Positions 16,635-26,586 are shown, counted from the stretch's first letter. The stretch is DNA of 64,000 nucleotides from Sphingobium fuliginis (GCF_004152845.1 NZ_SEON01000002.1:558001-622000); one strand, 5' to 3'. Made by a program: numbers and translations. The notes: a model not told the origin generated them from the sequence alone.

Positions 16635-18137
16635 ATGTTTGAAGATCCCTCGAATTTCATCGGACGGGCGTTTGGGAACGGGTCCGTGGACATGGCGGTA
16701 GTGAAATCCCTGGCGCGGGAGGCCGTCCTGAGCGCTCAAACGCATGGCATGGACCGGCAAACATATCTCAGCCGCCTGTTTGTTGAAGAAGATCTTGCGA
16801 GCCTGCCCATCGGACACCTGATGGACCATCGCATCCGCATGCCACGGGAATTCGCCCTCGACCTCAAAGACAAAGATCAAGACGAGATCACTGGCCTTTT
16901 GGATCACATGCTTTGCGTCCGCCCTCATCAGGAAGCCCGCCTCCTTCTTGCGGACGCTTTGAAGATCGACACGAGCAAGCTAGCATCAAATCTTATTGAG
17001 ATGCGTGAGCAGAATCATAGTCTGTTTTTCGATGTCATCAGCGGACATCTCGATGAGCCTTTGGAATATTTAGCGACTCTGCAGCTGGGAAGTACGGATT
17101 TAACCCGCGCACAAGCATGTCTCGCAGATATGCTTGTGCTTTATTCAATGTTTGAAATTCAGGTTCTCGCAGCACGAGCTGTGGTTTTGGATGCCGGACA
17201 ATTCTTACCCTTTGACTACACCGAAATGACAGAGCGGGGTATATTAGACCTCATGTCTGACATTGCCGACGCCTATGTTTATCGCTATCGTCAGAACCAT
17301 CTTAAAGCCAATAACCTTCCGCTAATACAGGGTCGTCCTCCCATACTCGCATCGAAATTTAACCTAAATTTCGCCAAAAGCGTTGTTAAATCAAAAGGAA
17401 TCTCCAAGAAGGACGAAGATGGCAATTTTGGGAGGCTGAGTGACGAACTTTATCAAACGTTTGGTGAGGTTAAAGAAATCATCGATCGAGCCAAAAATGA
17501 CCCAGAATTCAAGCGCCCAACTAAAGAGGATATTGAAAACTTCAAGAGCACAGCGGCATCGACCTACTTTTTTGGCATAAGCGCCGGGGTCCAAATAGCT
17601 TTTGCCGCACTGCGACTCATGAACCTCTCAAAAAGAAAAAGGCAGCTGACGTCGCCAAATCCTAGCCATCGTGAGTTAGCGTTCCGGGAATGGCTTAAAG
17701 AGGATCTCCCAGCCAAACGGCACAACGGGGCCAAGACGATACTTTTTGTCATGAGAACGTTGATCCTTGAGGATCGCCAAGCCGGCACGGCGTTTGATTC
17801 CGATGGCAAGCCTTGTCATCTGTCATCGCAAATGAACTCGCACGATCATGACGGCAACGTGGCGGGCATATCCCTGCTCAGGGATGCAAAGCGAGGCTAT
17901 CCAATGAAGAGGGCTGTCAATCGAGAAGCAGTGCCTCTGGATAACAAGCTGAGCTTAGCGGGAGTTCACGAGATAGATCTCCTGCCCGACTACAGGATTG
18001 GATTAAATCTCAAATCGTCTACCTCCAAGAAGGAGACGAGAAAGCCTAAGGTTGGGCATGACCAACCCCCGCGCCCTAAATACAAATTGGAAAGCCGCTC
18101 ACGGAGAAGTCCCCGAGCGCCGAGTCGATTTGGATGA
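16635..18137 (+). CDS. Hypothetical protein, 500 residues, island-specific
   Basis: I do not recognize this family. ATG is preceded by GGAG at nine bases. The protein is largely helical and soluble in its first half, with segments such as MDRQTYLSRLFVEEDL and RPHQEARLLLADALKID. A mildly hydrophobic stretch (STYFFGISAGVQIAFAALRL) lies near residue 315. A histidine/aspartate run NSHDHDGNVAGI lies near residue 403, and the C-terminus is basic. The middle (about 17.1-17.6 kb) is clearly AT-richer than its surroundings, suggesting recent acquisition. It overlaps the AlpA-like gene by 80 bp. A replication or element-maintenance role is possible from position only. Confidence 0.55.
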   Translation: MFEDPSNFIGRAFGNGSVDMAVVKSLAREAVLSAQTHGMDRQTYLSRLFVEEDLASLPIGHLMDHRIRMPREFALDLKDKDQDEITGLLDHMLCVRPHQEARLLLADALKIDTSKLASNLIEMREQNHSLFFDVISGHLDEPLEYLATLQLGSTDLTRAQACLADMLVLYSMFEIQVLAARAVVLDAGQFLPFDYTEMTERGILDLMSDIADAYVYRYRQNHLKANNLPLIQGRPPILASKFNLNFAKSVVKSKGISKKDEDGNFGRLSDELYQTFGEVKEIIDRAKNDPEFKRPTKEDIENFKSTAASTYFFGISAGVQIAFAALRLMNLSKRKRQLTSPNPSHRELAFREWLKEDLPAKRHNGAKTILFVMRTLILEDRQAGTAFDSDGKPCHLSSQMNSHDHDGNVAGISLLRDAKRGYPMKRAVNREAVPLDNKLSLAGVHEIDLLPDYRIGLNLKSSTSKKETRKPKVGHDQPPRPKYKLESRSRRSPRAPSRFG

Positions 18138-18450
18138 GTTGACCGACCTGGTTGCAAGCCTAACGCGGGCTTTGGGGTATTTGTCTGTTAAGGAGCGACA
18201 AAGCCTGGTCGCGGCCATCGTTCCTATATGTATGTCATCTATGGCATCGGCCGAGTTGAAGGCAGCAAACAATCGTTCTGCATCCAGCTTTCTGCGGCTT
18301 CCCGAGGTGATGCGGCGAACGGGTTTGAAGCGCTCGACACTGTACAACAAAATTGCGGCAGGATCATTTCCGGCGCAAATTCAGATCTCGCACAACTGCG
18401 CCGGCTGGCGAGAAGACGAAATAGACGATTGGTGCATCAATCCAAGGTGA
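18058..18450 (+). CDS. AlpA-like helix-turn-helix regulator
   Basis: A 130-residue protein. The C-terminal ~55 residues (FLRLPEVMRRTGLKRSTLYN, then WREDEIDDW) match the AlpA/excisionase-type winged helix-turn-helix, usually a small regulator of integrase or excision in P4-like elements. The N-terminal ~70 residues are an unassigned helical extension. The ATG start lies inside the end of the 500-residue gene with AAGG upstream. On this element it could control integrase or mobilization genes; the integrase itself is 14 kb away. Confidence 0.65.
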   Translation: MTNPRALNTNWKAAHGEVPERRVDLDELTDLVASLTRALGYLSVKERQSLVAAIVPICMSSMASAELKAANNRSASSFLRLPEVMRRTGLKRSTLYNKIAAGSFPAQIQISHNCAGWREDEIDDWCINPR

Positions 18451-18537
18451 GAATGACGTGCTTCCCTGATTGTTACCAGTCAGAGGCCGAGTCCGGTTCC
18501 TTCATGATGGTTGATTGACCGCCGCCATGTCAAAATA

Positions 18538-18930
18538 TCAGCAGATGACCGCAAGGCCGCGCTCACCGGAGCGATACGTGGCTGCTGCAGCCGCAACCGT
18601 ATAGTCCGAGGTGAACAGAATGCCATTATTCTGTTCCACCGGAATGCCCTTGGCGATCAGATCGGAGCGTTACGCGACTGTCCCCTTTGCGGATGGTGTT
18701 ATTAGTCGTTTTGATCCGCGCCGCAGATCCCTTCTTCACCACGAACTCGCTACTCGCAGTAATCGACATCTGCGCAGCACATCTCTGGCCGCGGAATGTG
18801 AAAGCCACACGGGAGCAGGTGCCAAAGTCGGGATTTCCATTTTGCTTCCGTTGGTTAGATCCCCGGAAACCACCTTGAATGCCCTCGCCCCTCTAAACTT
18901 CCGGATGCAATTCTTGAATATTCTCGTCAT
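18538..18930 (-). pseudogene. Frameshifted DUF4357-like gene at end of BREX operon
   Basis: Minus-strand coding continues past brxL: an ATG at 18930 overlaps the brxL stop as ATGA, so this was a coupled last gene of the BREX operon. The frame is broken near 18820 and again near 18665. Stitched across the shifts it reads ...FRGQRCAAQMSI..SSEFVVKKGSAARI..RVTLR..LIAKGIPVEQNNGILFTSDYTV. This resembles a DUF4357 domain (visible core FVVKKGS, then a basic segment, LI..G and FTSDYTV). The end beyond ATYRSG may carry a third disruption. Probably inactive; sequencing errors would be an alternative explanation. Confidence 0.6.
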
Positions 18931-20975
18931 TCGTGGAGGGATTTTCTTAACGCATCGGGCGCGTCGCCATAGAACAGAACCTGGATCTTTGTGGCCACTT
19001 CATCGGAGAGGTCGATCAGTGCCTTGCGACACGAAACGGGCATCATCACAGTTGATGCGCCTTTTTCCAAAGCCAACTCAACTACGTCGATTGGGTTATG
19101 AATAGGCTCGATTGAGCCGCCCAGATTTATGCCTCCAGCGATGATAAGGCCGCCCTTTAGCGACCGGCCTAACAGTGCAGAACACAACGCGATGAGCGCA
19201 GCAACACCAAGCTGGGCGCCATTCTTTGCGGCATCAAAGGAGCGAATTTGGACAGCAAATTCGTGCTCCTTCGGATTGCGGTCACCGACCAATTCGCGCG
19301 ATCGGGTATACAGATTCTGTTCGGCGATCTTCACGCTTTCTTTGAAGGGCGGCGGAGGTGATTGGTTCAGGATGCGAACACCACTTCCCGAGTTTTCTGT
19401 CACTTCGATCCGGAACAGGCCGATTGCCTCATCTTGGCCACCTGGGCTTATCGCCCAAACTTGTCCCGGTGGCAGCGGATCAGAGCCAATGCTGTCTTCG
19501 CTCTGCAGTTCTGGTGTGGCGACATACTTTTCGACGCCATCCAGGCCCATGACATAGCTGAACTGTGTGTTCCGGAATTCCGCGGAACCGATACGTTTTT
19601 GCTGCTCTTTTACGCGACGCCGAACTTCAAGCGCGAGGCGCACGGCCCATTCCAGATCCTCATCAGGGACTTCCATGGACGGATCAGGAAATATCAACTT
19701 CAGCAATCCAGAAACCGTCTTGTTGACGGCATTCTGATCTCGCCCAGACAATGCACCTCCGAAATGAACGCGGCCAGAAAGGACGTTGACTCTGGACTCG
19801 GCGCGAAGCCGAGAGAAACACTCTGCTAGAACATCGCTCACCAATCCGAATTGGTTGGTGAAAAGATCCTTGCTTACCTTCGGAACATCCCATCCCGGCA
19901 GATAGCAGTGGATCCGATCCATGAAGGCAGTATCGTTGCGCATCTCCGGTGGCATCGGGCCAAAGAGGTGGCCGACACGTTGTTGATGCTGAACATCGAC
20001 ATCGAAATTGCCGACCATCACGATGCTACCTTCGGCCCGGATGCTCTCGCGGCCGCGCGAGAATTCGCCAGACTCCATGTAACCTTTCATGATGTTCACA
20101 CCGTCCTTCTGGTCGAAGGAAATGCCCGACACCTCATCGAAGCAGACGACATCATATTGGCAGACCAAGCCGCGCTGGCCGTTCGACATGTTGACAAACA
20201 TCCGCGCAACCGTCGCTTTGCCCCCTGAAACGAGGTGGGCATATGGCGAAACTTGCTGGAACAAATGGCTCTTACCGGTGCCTCGTGGTCCCAGCTCAAC
20301 CATATTGTAATTGCTCTCGACGAAAGGAACCATGCGAAGCAGCATGGCGTCCTGTGCACGTTGGCTAAGCTTTTCTGGTTCCAGGCCGACACTGCGTAAT
20401 AGGAAATTCTTCCACTCGGGCGTGCTAAGCTGCGCCCTCCCGGCAGCAATTTTATCCAGGATATCCCGTGTTGAGAGCTGGATCTCTCGGAGGCTCATTA
20501 CCTCAAAAGGTCGGCCGCCTTTCTCTTGAGCGATGCTAGCGTCATAGCCGAGCTCGACTTCGGCATAAAAACCGCCGGTGAGCATTCGGTCATGATCCAG
20601 AACGATTTTATCCGCGATCCGGACATCGTTTAGGCGCAGGCTGGGCAATGTTGCGAGATAGCTGTCTGTCTTTGCATCGAGACGCGCAGTGACGATATCA
20701 ATGATGCGGACTGCCCCGCGATCCCGAGCTCTCGACTTGAATAATTCCTCTTCACCGGCACGGACCGTCCGATCCGACAGCTGGGATTGAACCATCTGGA
20801 TACCTTCCTCGATCTCCTCCGGCTCCGTGCTCGCGCAGTAGCGGCCAAGCATGAACTCGACGACATAGGTGGGCACTGGAAATTGTCCGCGAAAGCGACG
20901 AACCAGGTCTTTACGGACAATATGGCCCGGGAATGCGTTTGCCGCTTTCAGATCGAGGGAGTCCAAAGCATTCAT
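18927..20975 (-). CDS. brxL: BREX protein BrxL (AAA+/Lon-like)
   Basis: A 682-residue protein with the BrxL layout: N-terminal DNA-binding-type region (FPGHIVRKDLVRRFRG), AAA+ ATPase core with Walker A ELGPRGTGKSH and Walker B-like DVVCFDEVSGI, and a C-terminal Lon-like domain (GLIIAGGINLGGSIEPI, then LFYGDAPDALRKSL). Where Lon proteases carry the catalytic serine this domain reads KNGAQLGVAA, so peptidase activity is doubtful. ATG at 20975 is used because it starts one base after the pglZ stop, has GGAG eight bases upstream and matches the usual BrxL N-terminus. BrxL is needed for phage restriction in type 1 BREX. Confidence 0.9.
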   Translation of the reverse strand: MNALDSLDLKAANAFPGHIVRKDLVRRFRGQFPVPTYVVEFMLGRYCASTEPEEIEEGIQMVQSQLSDRTVRAGEEELFKSRARDRGAVRIIDIVTARLDAKTDSYLATLPSLRLNDVRIADKIVLDHDRMLTGGFYAEVELGYDASIAQEKGGRPFEVMSLREIQLSTRDILDKIAAGRAQLSTPEWKNFLLRSVGLEPEKLSQRAQDAMLLRMVPFVESNYNMVELGPRGTGKSHLFQQVSPYAHLVSGGKATVARMFVNMSNGQRGLVCQYDVVCFDEVSGISFDQKDGVNIMKGYMESGEFSRGRESIRAEGSIVMVGNFDVDVQHQQRVGHLFGPMPPEMRNDTAFMDRIHCYLPGWDVPKVSKDLFTNQFGLVSDVLAECFSRLRAESRVNVLSGRVHFGGALSGRDQNAVNKTVSGLLKLIFPDPSMEVPDEDLEWAVRLALEVRRRVKEQQKRIGSAEFRNTQFSYVMGLDGVEKYVATPELQSEDSIGSDPLPPGQVWAISPGGQDEAIGLFRIEVTENSGSGVRILNQSPPPPFKESVKIAEQNLYTRSRELVGDRNPKEHEFAVQIRSFDAAKNGAQLGVAALIALCSALLGRSLKGGLIIAGGINLGGSIEPIHNPIDVVELALEKGASTVMMPVSCRKALIDLSDEVATKIQVLFYGDAPDALRKSLHE

Positions 20976-20976
20976 A

Positions 20977-23256
20977 CTATTCTCCACCGACCTTCGTTGT
21001 TCGATGTGCAACTACGCGATCATGGTCATCTAGAATCACGATCGATGCTTCTTGGCCCTCATGGTCATCACTGAGCAAAACTGATGTCTTTCCGTGTTCA
21101 TCCAACACTCTGCCGCCCTTAGCCAAGCTTATTCCCGCAGTTTCGACACCCAGCCGAACATCCGCACGCATATCAGCTCCGCCTGCAACAGCGATCCGCA
21201 GTCGTAAGCCTTCCCAGCGCGCTTCCGTAATCGAAACATCGCGGCTGGAGGCGCTTCCGCTAATGTCCATCACTGGCAAAATGCATTCCTGCGGGCTGAT
21301 GCCGCCATGGGCATATTCATAGGCGGCGTAAAATGATCGGGCTCCAGTTGCCGCGGCCACATAGACCTGGTCACTCCATGTCCAAGGGAGTTGGAGATAA
21401 GAGGTTTCGGCGCGCGATTTCACCATCGCACATCGCGTTCGCTTGCCATTAGCTTCGGTCAAACCAGCGTCGAGGGCTGCTACGGGAAGCCCCCCGGGCA
21501 TGAGCAGCCATCCGTGGTCGGTTACAATCCGGACTTTGCGACCGGTCCGAACCAGTTGCATAACAGCATCCGCCGTATCGCGGATACCAGCATCGAGACG
21601 TTCTGCAAGCTTCGCGCCTAGCGCATGGCCTTCTTCGTCAAAGTCGGCAGTCTCAGCCCAGAGGTTCTGGTTGGGTAGCAGGGCGTTATCTGTCTCCCAT
21701 CCCTGGCTCTTCATCAACTTGTAGAGCACCGATTTACTCGCAGCCTTTCCATCGGGTGCGAGTGGAAGAACATCTGAAGTCTGCGACGGACCGGAAAGCA
21801 GATGCGCGACGGGTGTGACCATTGGTTTGCACGTCGCTGTTACAGTTGGGAATCCCGACCAAGACCAGCTGAGCGCGACATTCAAACCTTGCGCCGTCAG
21901 GCGTTGCTCCAATTCCCGGGCCAAGTCCATCCGAAAGCCATCGACGAATAGAATTGTGGTTGCATCGGGGGAAGATGAAGGCGGAGCGGCAAGCTTTAGC
22001 TTACTTGTCTTCAACAATTCCTGGAGCGCGACAGCTCCTTCTTCGAGCCAAGGCAAATAAATCGCGCGGATCGCCGCGGTCACAGCCTCGCGATCAATTT
22101 GGCGCGGCGCGGCAGCCAGGGCCTGCATGGCTGCCCAATCAACTGCACTGCCTTGATCGACATATGCTCTCGCCAAAGCCGACCCATCGTGAGAAGGTAG
22201 TGGCTTTGCAGCGGCAACCACAACTAAATGGACAAGGGCTTGTGCAAGGGGTGCTTCTCCCCGGCGTGCCCAGATCGTCTTTCGGCGCCAACTGTGCTCG
22301 TCCTCCAACGCCATGATGCGCGCGCGGGCCGTCTCAAGTGAAAGATCGGAAAGGCTCAGTAGGTCCTGTCGAAGCTTTGCCTCTCCTTTGATATTGAGCT
22401 TTGGATAGGCGTCCGGGTTATCCTCATGGTCAAAGAGGCCGGTAGGCTCCTGCATCGCGAGTGCAGAGACCACGCCCTCATATCCGGTCGCCGCTTCAAA
22501 ACGGGCCCAGACTTGTCGCCAGCGGCCATCGCGCTTGGTTAACCTCCGAACGGCATCTGGGATGCCTAGCTTGCGAGGATCAAAGTCGAGTTGTCTTGCA
22601 GAGAGGTTGGCAAACGCCTGAAATCGCGCGGAATCAGCTGCTTCATTTAACTGACCATCGATCCAATCGAGCATGTCGGCATCAAGATCGGGTGCAAGTA
22701 AACTGTTGAACTGATCTGCGTCCCAAATTCTATTTCTCAGTTCATCGATGGGCCGAGAAAACAAGCGTGTCGCGGCTTCGCCAAGCGCCGCGCGCGTTGC
22801 AGCATCGTCGTTGACTCGCAAGCGAAGCGCTCCTCGCTCGCTCACCAGGAAAGCACGAAGCGTCCAGTCTTTGCCATTCACGTGACCGAACAACGAACCG
22901 GCCACAGTAAACCAGACAAGTGGCTGTAATAGTGGCGGACAGTCTTCCGCCCCTTTCAAAATATCTCTCGCCACACCAGGCAAATAAATGATTGGCGTTA
23001 GATCTTGGGGCCATGTGACTCGATCGATCGCACCCGCCGTGGCGGCACGAATCCATACTGCTGGACCAGTACGTTCTGCGAATTTGTAGTCGCCGTAAGT
23101 CAAAAGTTCAGGAAGGCGTTCACGCAGCGTAGGTATCAGTGATACAAACTCACTGTTCGCATCGCACCAGACAATGGTTTCAGGTGGCGATTCTGCTGAT
23201 GCATTGTAGCTTGCGGTATCACGGAGAGCGGCAACGAGGGCGTCAAGTGGAGTCAC
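20977..23256 (-). CDS. pglZ: BREX phosphatase-fold protein PglZ
   Basis: A 759-residue PglZ-family protein. The N-terminus (LVAALRDTASYN, then DYKFAERTGPAVWIRAA) and the C-terminal alkaline-phosphatase-type domain are visible, including ILFVDGFRMDLARELEQRL with its metal-binding aspartate near residue 435 and IVTDHGWLLMPGGLP near residue 580. PglZ is a core protein of every BREX type; its enzymatic activity in the system is not settled in general. GTG start overlaps the pglX stop as GTGA. The length is normal for type 1 PglZ. Confidence 0.9.
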   Translation of the reverse strand: MTPLDALVAALRDTASYNASAESPPETIVWCDANSEFVSLIPTLRERLPELLTYGDYKFAERTGPAVWIRAATAGAIDRVTWPQDLTPIIYLPGVARDILKGAEDCPPLLQPLVWFTVAGSLFGHVNGKDWTLRAFLVSERGALRLRVNDDAATRAALGEAATRLFSRPIDELRNRIWDADQFNSLLAPDLDADMLDWIDGQLNEAADSARFQAFANLSARQLDFDPRKLGIPDAVRRLTKRDGRWRQVWARFEAATGYEGVVSALAMQEPTGLFDHEDNPDAYPKLNIKGEAKLRQDLLSLSDLSLETARARIMALEDEHSWRRKTIWARRGEAPLAQALVHLVVVAAAKPLPSHDGSALARAYVDQGSAVDWAAMQALAAAPRQIDREAVTAAIRAIYLPWLEEGAVALQELLKTSKLKLAAPPSSSPDATTILFVDGFRMDLARELEQRLTAQGLNVALSWSWSGFPTVTATCKPMVTPVAHLLSGPSQTSDVLPLAPDGKAASKSVLYKLMKSQGWETDNALLPNQNLWAETADFDEEGHALGAKLAERLDAGIRDTADAVMQLVRTGRKVRIVTDHGWLLMPGGLPVAALDAGLTEANGKRTRCAMVKSRAETSYLQLPWTWSDQVYVAAATGARSFYAAYEYAHGGISPQECILPVMDISGSASSRDVSITEARWEGLRLRIAVAGGADMRADVRLGVETAGISLAKGGRVLDEHGKTSVLLSDDHEGQEASIVILDDHDRVVAHRTTKVGGE

Positions 23257-26200
23257 TTCATTGCATCCCGAGCTGAACGTTTTTCGGTAAGCGACGTATG
23301 GTGGTCGTTGCGCCTTTCGCCTTTGAACATGGAGTACCAGGGCGCCGAGTTAACATCGGTGCCGCGATCTTTGTCCTTCAGAATCTTCGAGAGGTCGTGT
23401 GTCAGCAGACCGGCCTTGATAAACGGACGTATATTCTGCCGCACGCCGTCGTCCAGATCGGGATCCCAGCCGAGCGGCTGTTGTGCAAGGGCCTTCCAAC
23501 GCACGAAAATGTCGAATGGCTTCTCGCCTTCCAGCACCTTTTCCAGCTTCTGCTGCAATTCACGCCCCTTCTCATATCGCAGAGCATTGTTCTCGGCCTT
23601 GGCGCGTGCGAGCCAGTCACCAAGCAGGGTGTAAGTCAGCTTGCGAAGGCTGGCTTGATCGAAGCGCTGATAGTGAATGAAGATCGAAAAGCCGTCCTTG
23701 AGGCCGTCGGAGATGTGCCACAAAAATGGCCGCTGACCGAAGAGAGCACAGTGCTGGCGGAAGGCGCGGTCGCGCACCCAGGCTTCCAGTGAGCCATCGC
23801 GGGCGGCCTTTTTGTCGAATGTTTTGTCAGCTTCGGCGACGAGCTGACTTTCCAGAGCATCGGTCCAATCGCCTGCGAAAGCGGCTGCCAAGAACTCTCT
23901 GAGGCGGTCGGCGAGCGACTTTTCCCCTGCTACTGCGGGGACGCCAACTAATCCGTCATTGTCGCCAAGAGGTAGCTCGACTGCCCTAGACACCCATTTT
24001 CGAGCCTCTGGTGAAAGGTGCATTGTCTTGTCAGTTTCGGCAGGCCAATGATAACCGCAGAGCCGAGCAAGTGCTACATGTATAGCGCTACCGACGAGGC
24101 AGTTCGCAGGATGCCCATGGAAAAGCCATTGCGTCGGATCTTCAGAGTATGGCTCAGGTAGTCCGCAGGGATATTTCTCCGCAGATACTTGAGTCCATTT
24201 ATTTAGGTCAAACGGCACTTTTACTAATGTTGCATTTGTAACATTGACCTTTTGGTCAACTTGACGAACTTTTGACTGGAATTCCAAAGAAGAGCAAAAT
24301 GCCCAAATAGGCAATAAATAATCCTCTTTTTTAGGGATAATCACTGCGACGTTTGTATCGAAGGCGTCACCCTCATACAAAGTCGCCGGAAGAGATCCCA
24401 TCTGACGAATTGCGACCCCCCGTTTCCCCCATGCTTCCGAACCGCGAATGTAAGCCTGGCCGGACTGAACCGCTCGATCAAGTCCTTCTCCGCGCCAAAG
24501 AACTAGCTCTCTCCCTCCGAAATTTTGTGTTTCAGAAACGGTGCTCTGCCAGAAAACAAAGTCAGAAGATCGGCCGCCCTCCCAAAAGTAACGACCAAAC
24601 CTGGGAAAGTCGGCTGGAGATATACCCTGGCATGCCGATGCATAGCTCGACAGAAGAGGGCCTGTTAATGCTCCACCAACAGTAATCCTGTGATCTGGAT
24701 TGCTTTTCTGAAGTTTCTGCTGTAATATATTTACATTACCGTATGTAATTTCGTTCGCCTTTTCCTTTTCATTGTTAAACGCATTTGCGTCAATTCCGGC
24801 GAATGATGAGTTCTCGGTCGGCCTGCTACGCGTGAACGCCGTCAGAGAAACATTAACCACTTCTCCGGAAATGGTTTCAAATGCATTTTTTCCGAGCGCA
24901 GCAACAAATGAAAATTCAAAATTTGACAATAGATCATATCTAAAATCAGAATATCCTGTCAGAAAATTCCAATTCTGAGGGGAAACAAACGCAATAGTTC
25001 CGCCAGCATCTGATAGTCCTGTCATTCGTGAAATCATTGCAGTTGCCAGGTCTGATTTTGCGTTCGGAAATCTCTGCTCTATATATTGAATTAGGTCGGC
25101 GTTTTGCTTGCCGCGCCCTAAAAATGGAACATTTGTAATCTGGAGAGTGTGGTGCGAATGCAATATCTGTGCAGCATCAGCCATGCCTCGGGCAGAAATG
25201 ACACCTTCCATGTTTTCAGGCTCTGCCTTTCGAGCCTTTTCGATCAACCTATCTAAGAGTAATTCGATCTGTTTTAGCTTCTCTGTCTCAAATAGATCTC
25301 CACCAGAAGGCAACAAAAGGGTTCCGAGAAGAGGAGCTTTGCTAAAAAGATCGTGCAGAGCATTGAGCGCGTATTCGAGTTGTACATCACCCTGTGATAG
25401 CTCAAGAAACTCTTTCTTGGGAAGCGGCGGTGCCGCGCCAACCCAGGCAATATGTGGCAGCGGTAGAGTCTGCCAGCCGCCCATGCGCCAAGCGGTCAAT
25501 GCAACCGCGAATGCGGCAATCTGGACGCAACGCCCGTCGATCTCTAGGCCATAAAGATTGTCTCGGAGCGCAGCAGGAACTGCATCAGAAGGCGATAAAT
25601 GCTCCTCGACCTTTCGAAGCGCCGTCAGAATTACCAATGCTTCGGTCAGAAAATGCCCAGACCCACAGCAAGGATCGAGAATCGTTATTGCCTTGATCTC
25701 TTTTGGCCAGCCGGCGAACGTACCTGCTGCAGGACGCCAGTGACCATCCTGATCTTCGCGCACAAAGCGCAGCATATCGAAGCTGTAATCGGGCAGCGAA
25801 CAGGCCGTGCGTAAAGCGTCCTCATCTGTTGCGGTTCGAGCGAGCACAGGATTGGCCGCGAGCACCTTGCCCGCCCACCAGGCCCCAAGTGTGTTGTGCA
25901 GCAGGAAGCGCACCATGTAGGGCTCGGTGAAAAGTTGCGTAACCGCAGGCAATTCATCTGCCCCTATCTTCACACCTGAGGCATTGACCGCGGCCTTCTC
26001 TGCTGCGCGCCAGAACTGATAGGTCCAGCCCAAACTGTCCTCGGCCTGGAAAACTTCAGGATCGAGGCCTGTGACTAGCCGGTGTAGCGTTTGTTGGTGA
26101 ACTGGGTCGAGATCTAGCGCCAGGACCGGATCGTCGATCCGGAACACTGCCGGCAGCATTGATGCCGCATATCGTTCCGCGATAGCCCAAGCGTCGCTTA

Positions 26201-26582
26201 GTCCCTCGGCCTCGGCGAGCTCGCGGCAATCCTCGAGCGAGACTGGAACGTCATATTCAGGGTTCCGGAGAAGCCCTCGCTCAGCCAGGAAGCGCGCAAA
26301 GAGCATACGATGCCAATGTGCGTATGCCGCCGCTTCGACGAGCCGCTTTGTTTCCTGAGTGTCATCGCCCTTATCCAATGCGTCCCCCAGCGCGCGTGCA
26401 TGGGCGCGCAGTCGGCGGCGCAGTTCTTTTTCATCATCGCTGAGGTGGGTCGGAGCTTTGCTGTCTGCGACACCGAGGCGTCGGATGGCGTCTCGCGCGC
26501 CATCTTCAGCAACGATTCTCGCTTCCTTCACTGTCCTCTCTAGGGTGCGACGCAGAGCAGTCGGGAGATAGTTATTGTTCAC
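23253..26582 (-). CDS. pglX: BREX adenine-specific DNA methyltransferase PglX
   Basis: A 1109-residue N6-adenine methyltransferase that marks host DNA and defines BREX specificity. The SAM-binding motif I is ILDPCCGSGHFLTEAL (about residue 298) and the catalytic motif IV reads TNVPFLGRGKQ (about residue 484), an accepted NxPF/Y variant. The start is GTG, four bases after the brxC stop. The DNA encoding residues about 480-800, just after motif IV, is much AT-richer than both flanks; this is where the target recognition region should lie. The C-terminal third returns to the local composition. No frameshift is seen. Confidence 0.9.
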   Translation of the reverse strand: MNNNYLPTALRRTLERTVKEARIVAEDGARDAIRRLGVADSKAPTHLSDDEKELRRRLRAHARALGDALDKGDDTQETKRLVEAAAYAHWHRMLFARFLAERGLLRNPEYDVPVSLEDCRELAEAEGLSDAWAIAERYAASMLPAVFRIDDPVLALDLDPVHQQTLHRLVTGLDPEVFQAEDSLGWTYQFWRAAEKAAVNASGVKIGADELPAVTQLFTEPYMVRFLLHNTLGAWWAGKVLAANPVLARTATDEDALRTACSLPDYSFDMLRFVREDQDGHWRPAAGTFAGWPKEIKAITILDPCCGSGHFLTEALVILTALRKVEEHLSPSDAVPAALRDNLYGLEIDGRCVQIAAFAVALTAWRMGGWQTLPLPHIAWVGAAPPLPKKEFLELSQGDVQLEYALNALHDLFSKAPLLGTLLLPSGGDLFETEKLKQIELLLDRLIEKARKAEPENMEGVISARGMADAAQILHSHHTLQITNVPFLGRGKQNADLIQYIEQRFPNAKSDLATAMISRMTGLSDAGGTIAFVSPQNWNFLTGYSDFRYDLLSNFEFSFVAALGKNAFETISGEVVNVSLTAFTRSRPTENSSFAGIDANAFNNEKEKANEITYGNVNILQQKLQKSNPDHRITVGGALTGPLLSSYASACQGISPADFPRFGRYFWEGGRSSDFVFWQSTVSETQNFGGRELVLWRGEGLDRAVQSGQAYIRGSEAWGKRGVAIRQMGSLPATLYEGDAFDTNVAVIIPKKEDYLLPIWAFCSSLEFQSKVRQVDQKVNVTNATLVKVPFDLNKWTQVSAEKYPCGLPEPYSEDPTQWLFHGHPANCLVGSAIHVALARLCGYHWPAETDKTMHLSPEARKWVSRAVELPLGDNDGLVGVPAVAGEKSLADRLREFLAAAFAGDWTDALESQLVAEADKTFDKKAARDGSLEAWVRDRAFRQHCALFGQRPFLWHISDGLKDGFSIFIHYQRFDQASLRKLTYTLLGDWLARAKAENNALRYEKGRELQQKLEKVLEGEKPFDIFVRWKALAQQPLGWDPDLDDGVRQNIRPFIKAGLLTHDLSKILKDKDRGTDVNSAPWYSMFKGERRNDHHTSLTEKRSARDAMK

Positions 26583-26586
26583 TGCA

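Noticed and set aside
18611..19105. 164-codon plus-strand frame overlapping the brxL end
   Set aside because: Antisense to brxL and the DUF4357 remnant, with no domain.
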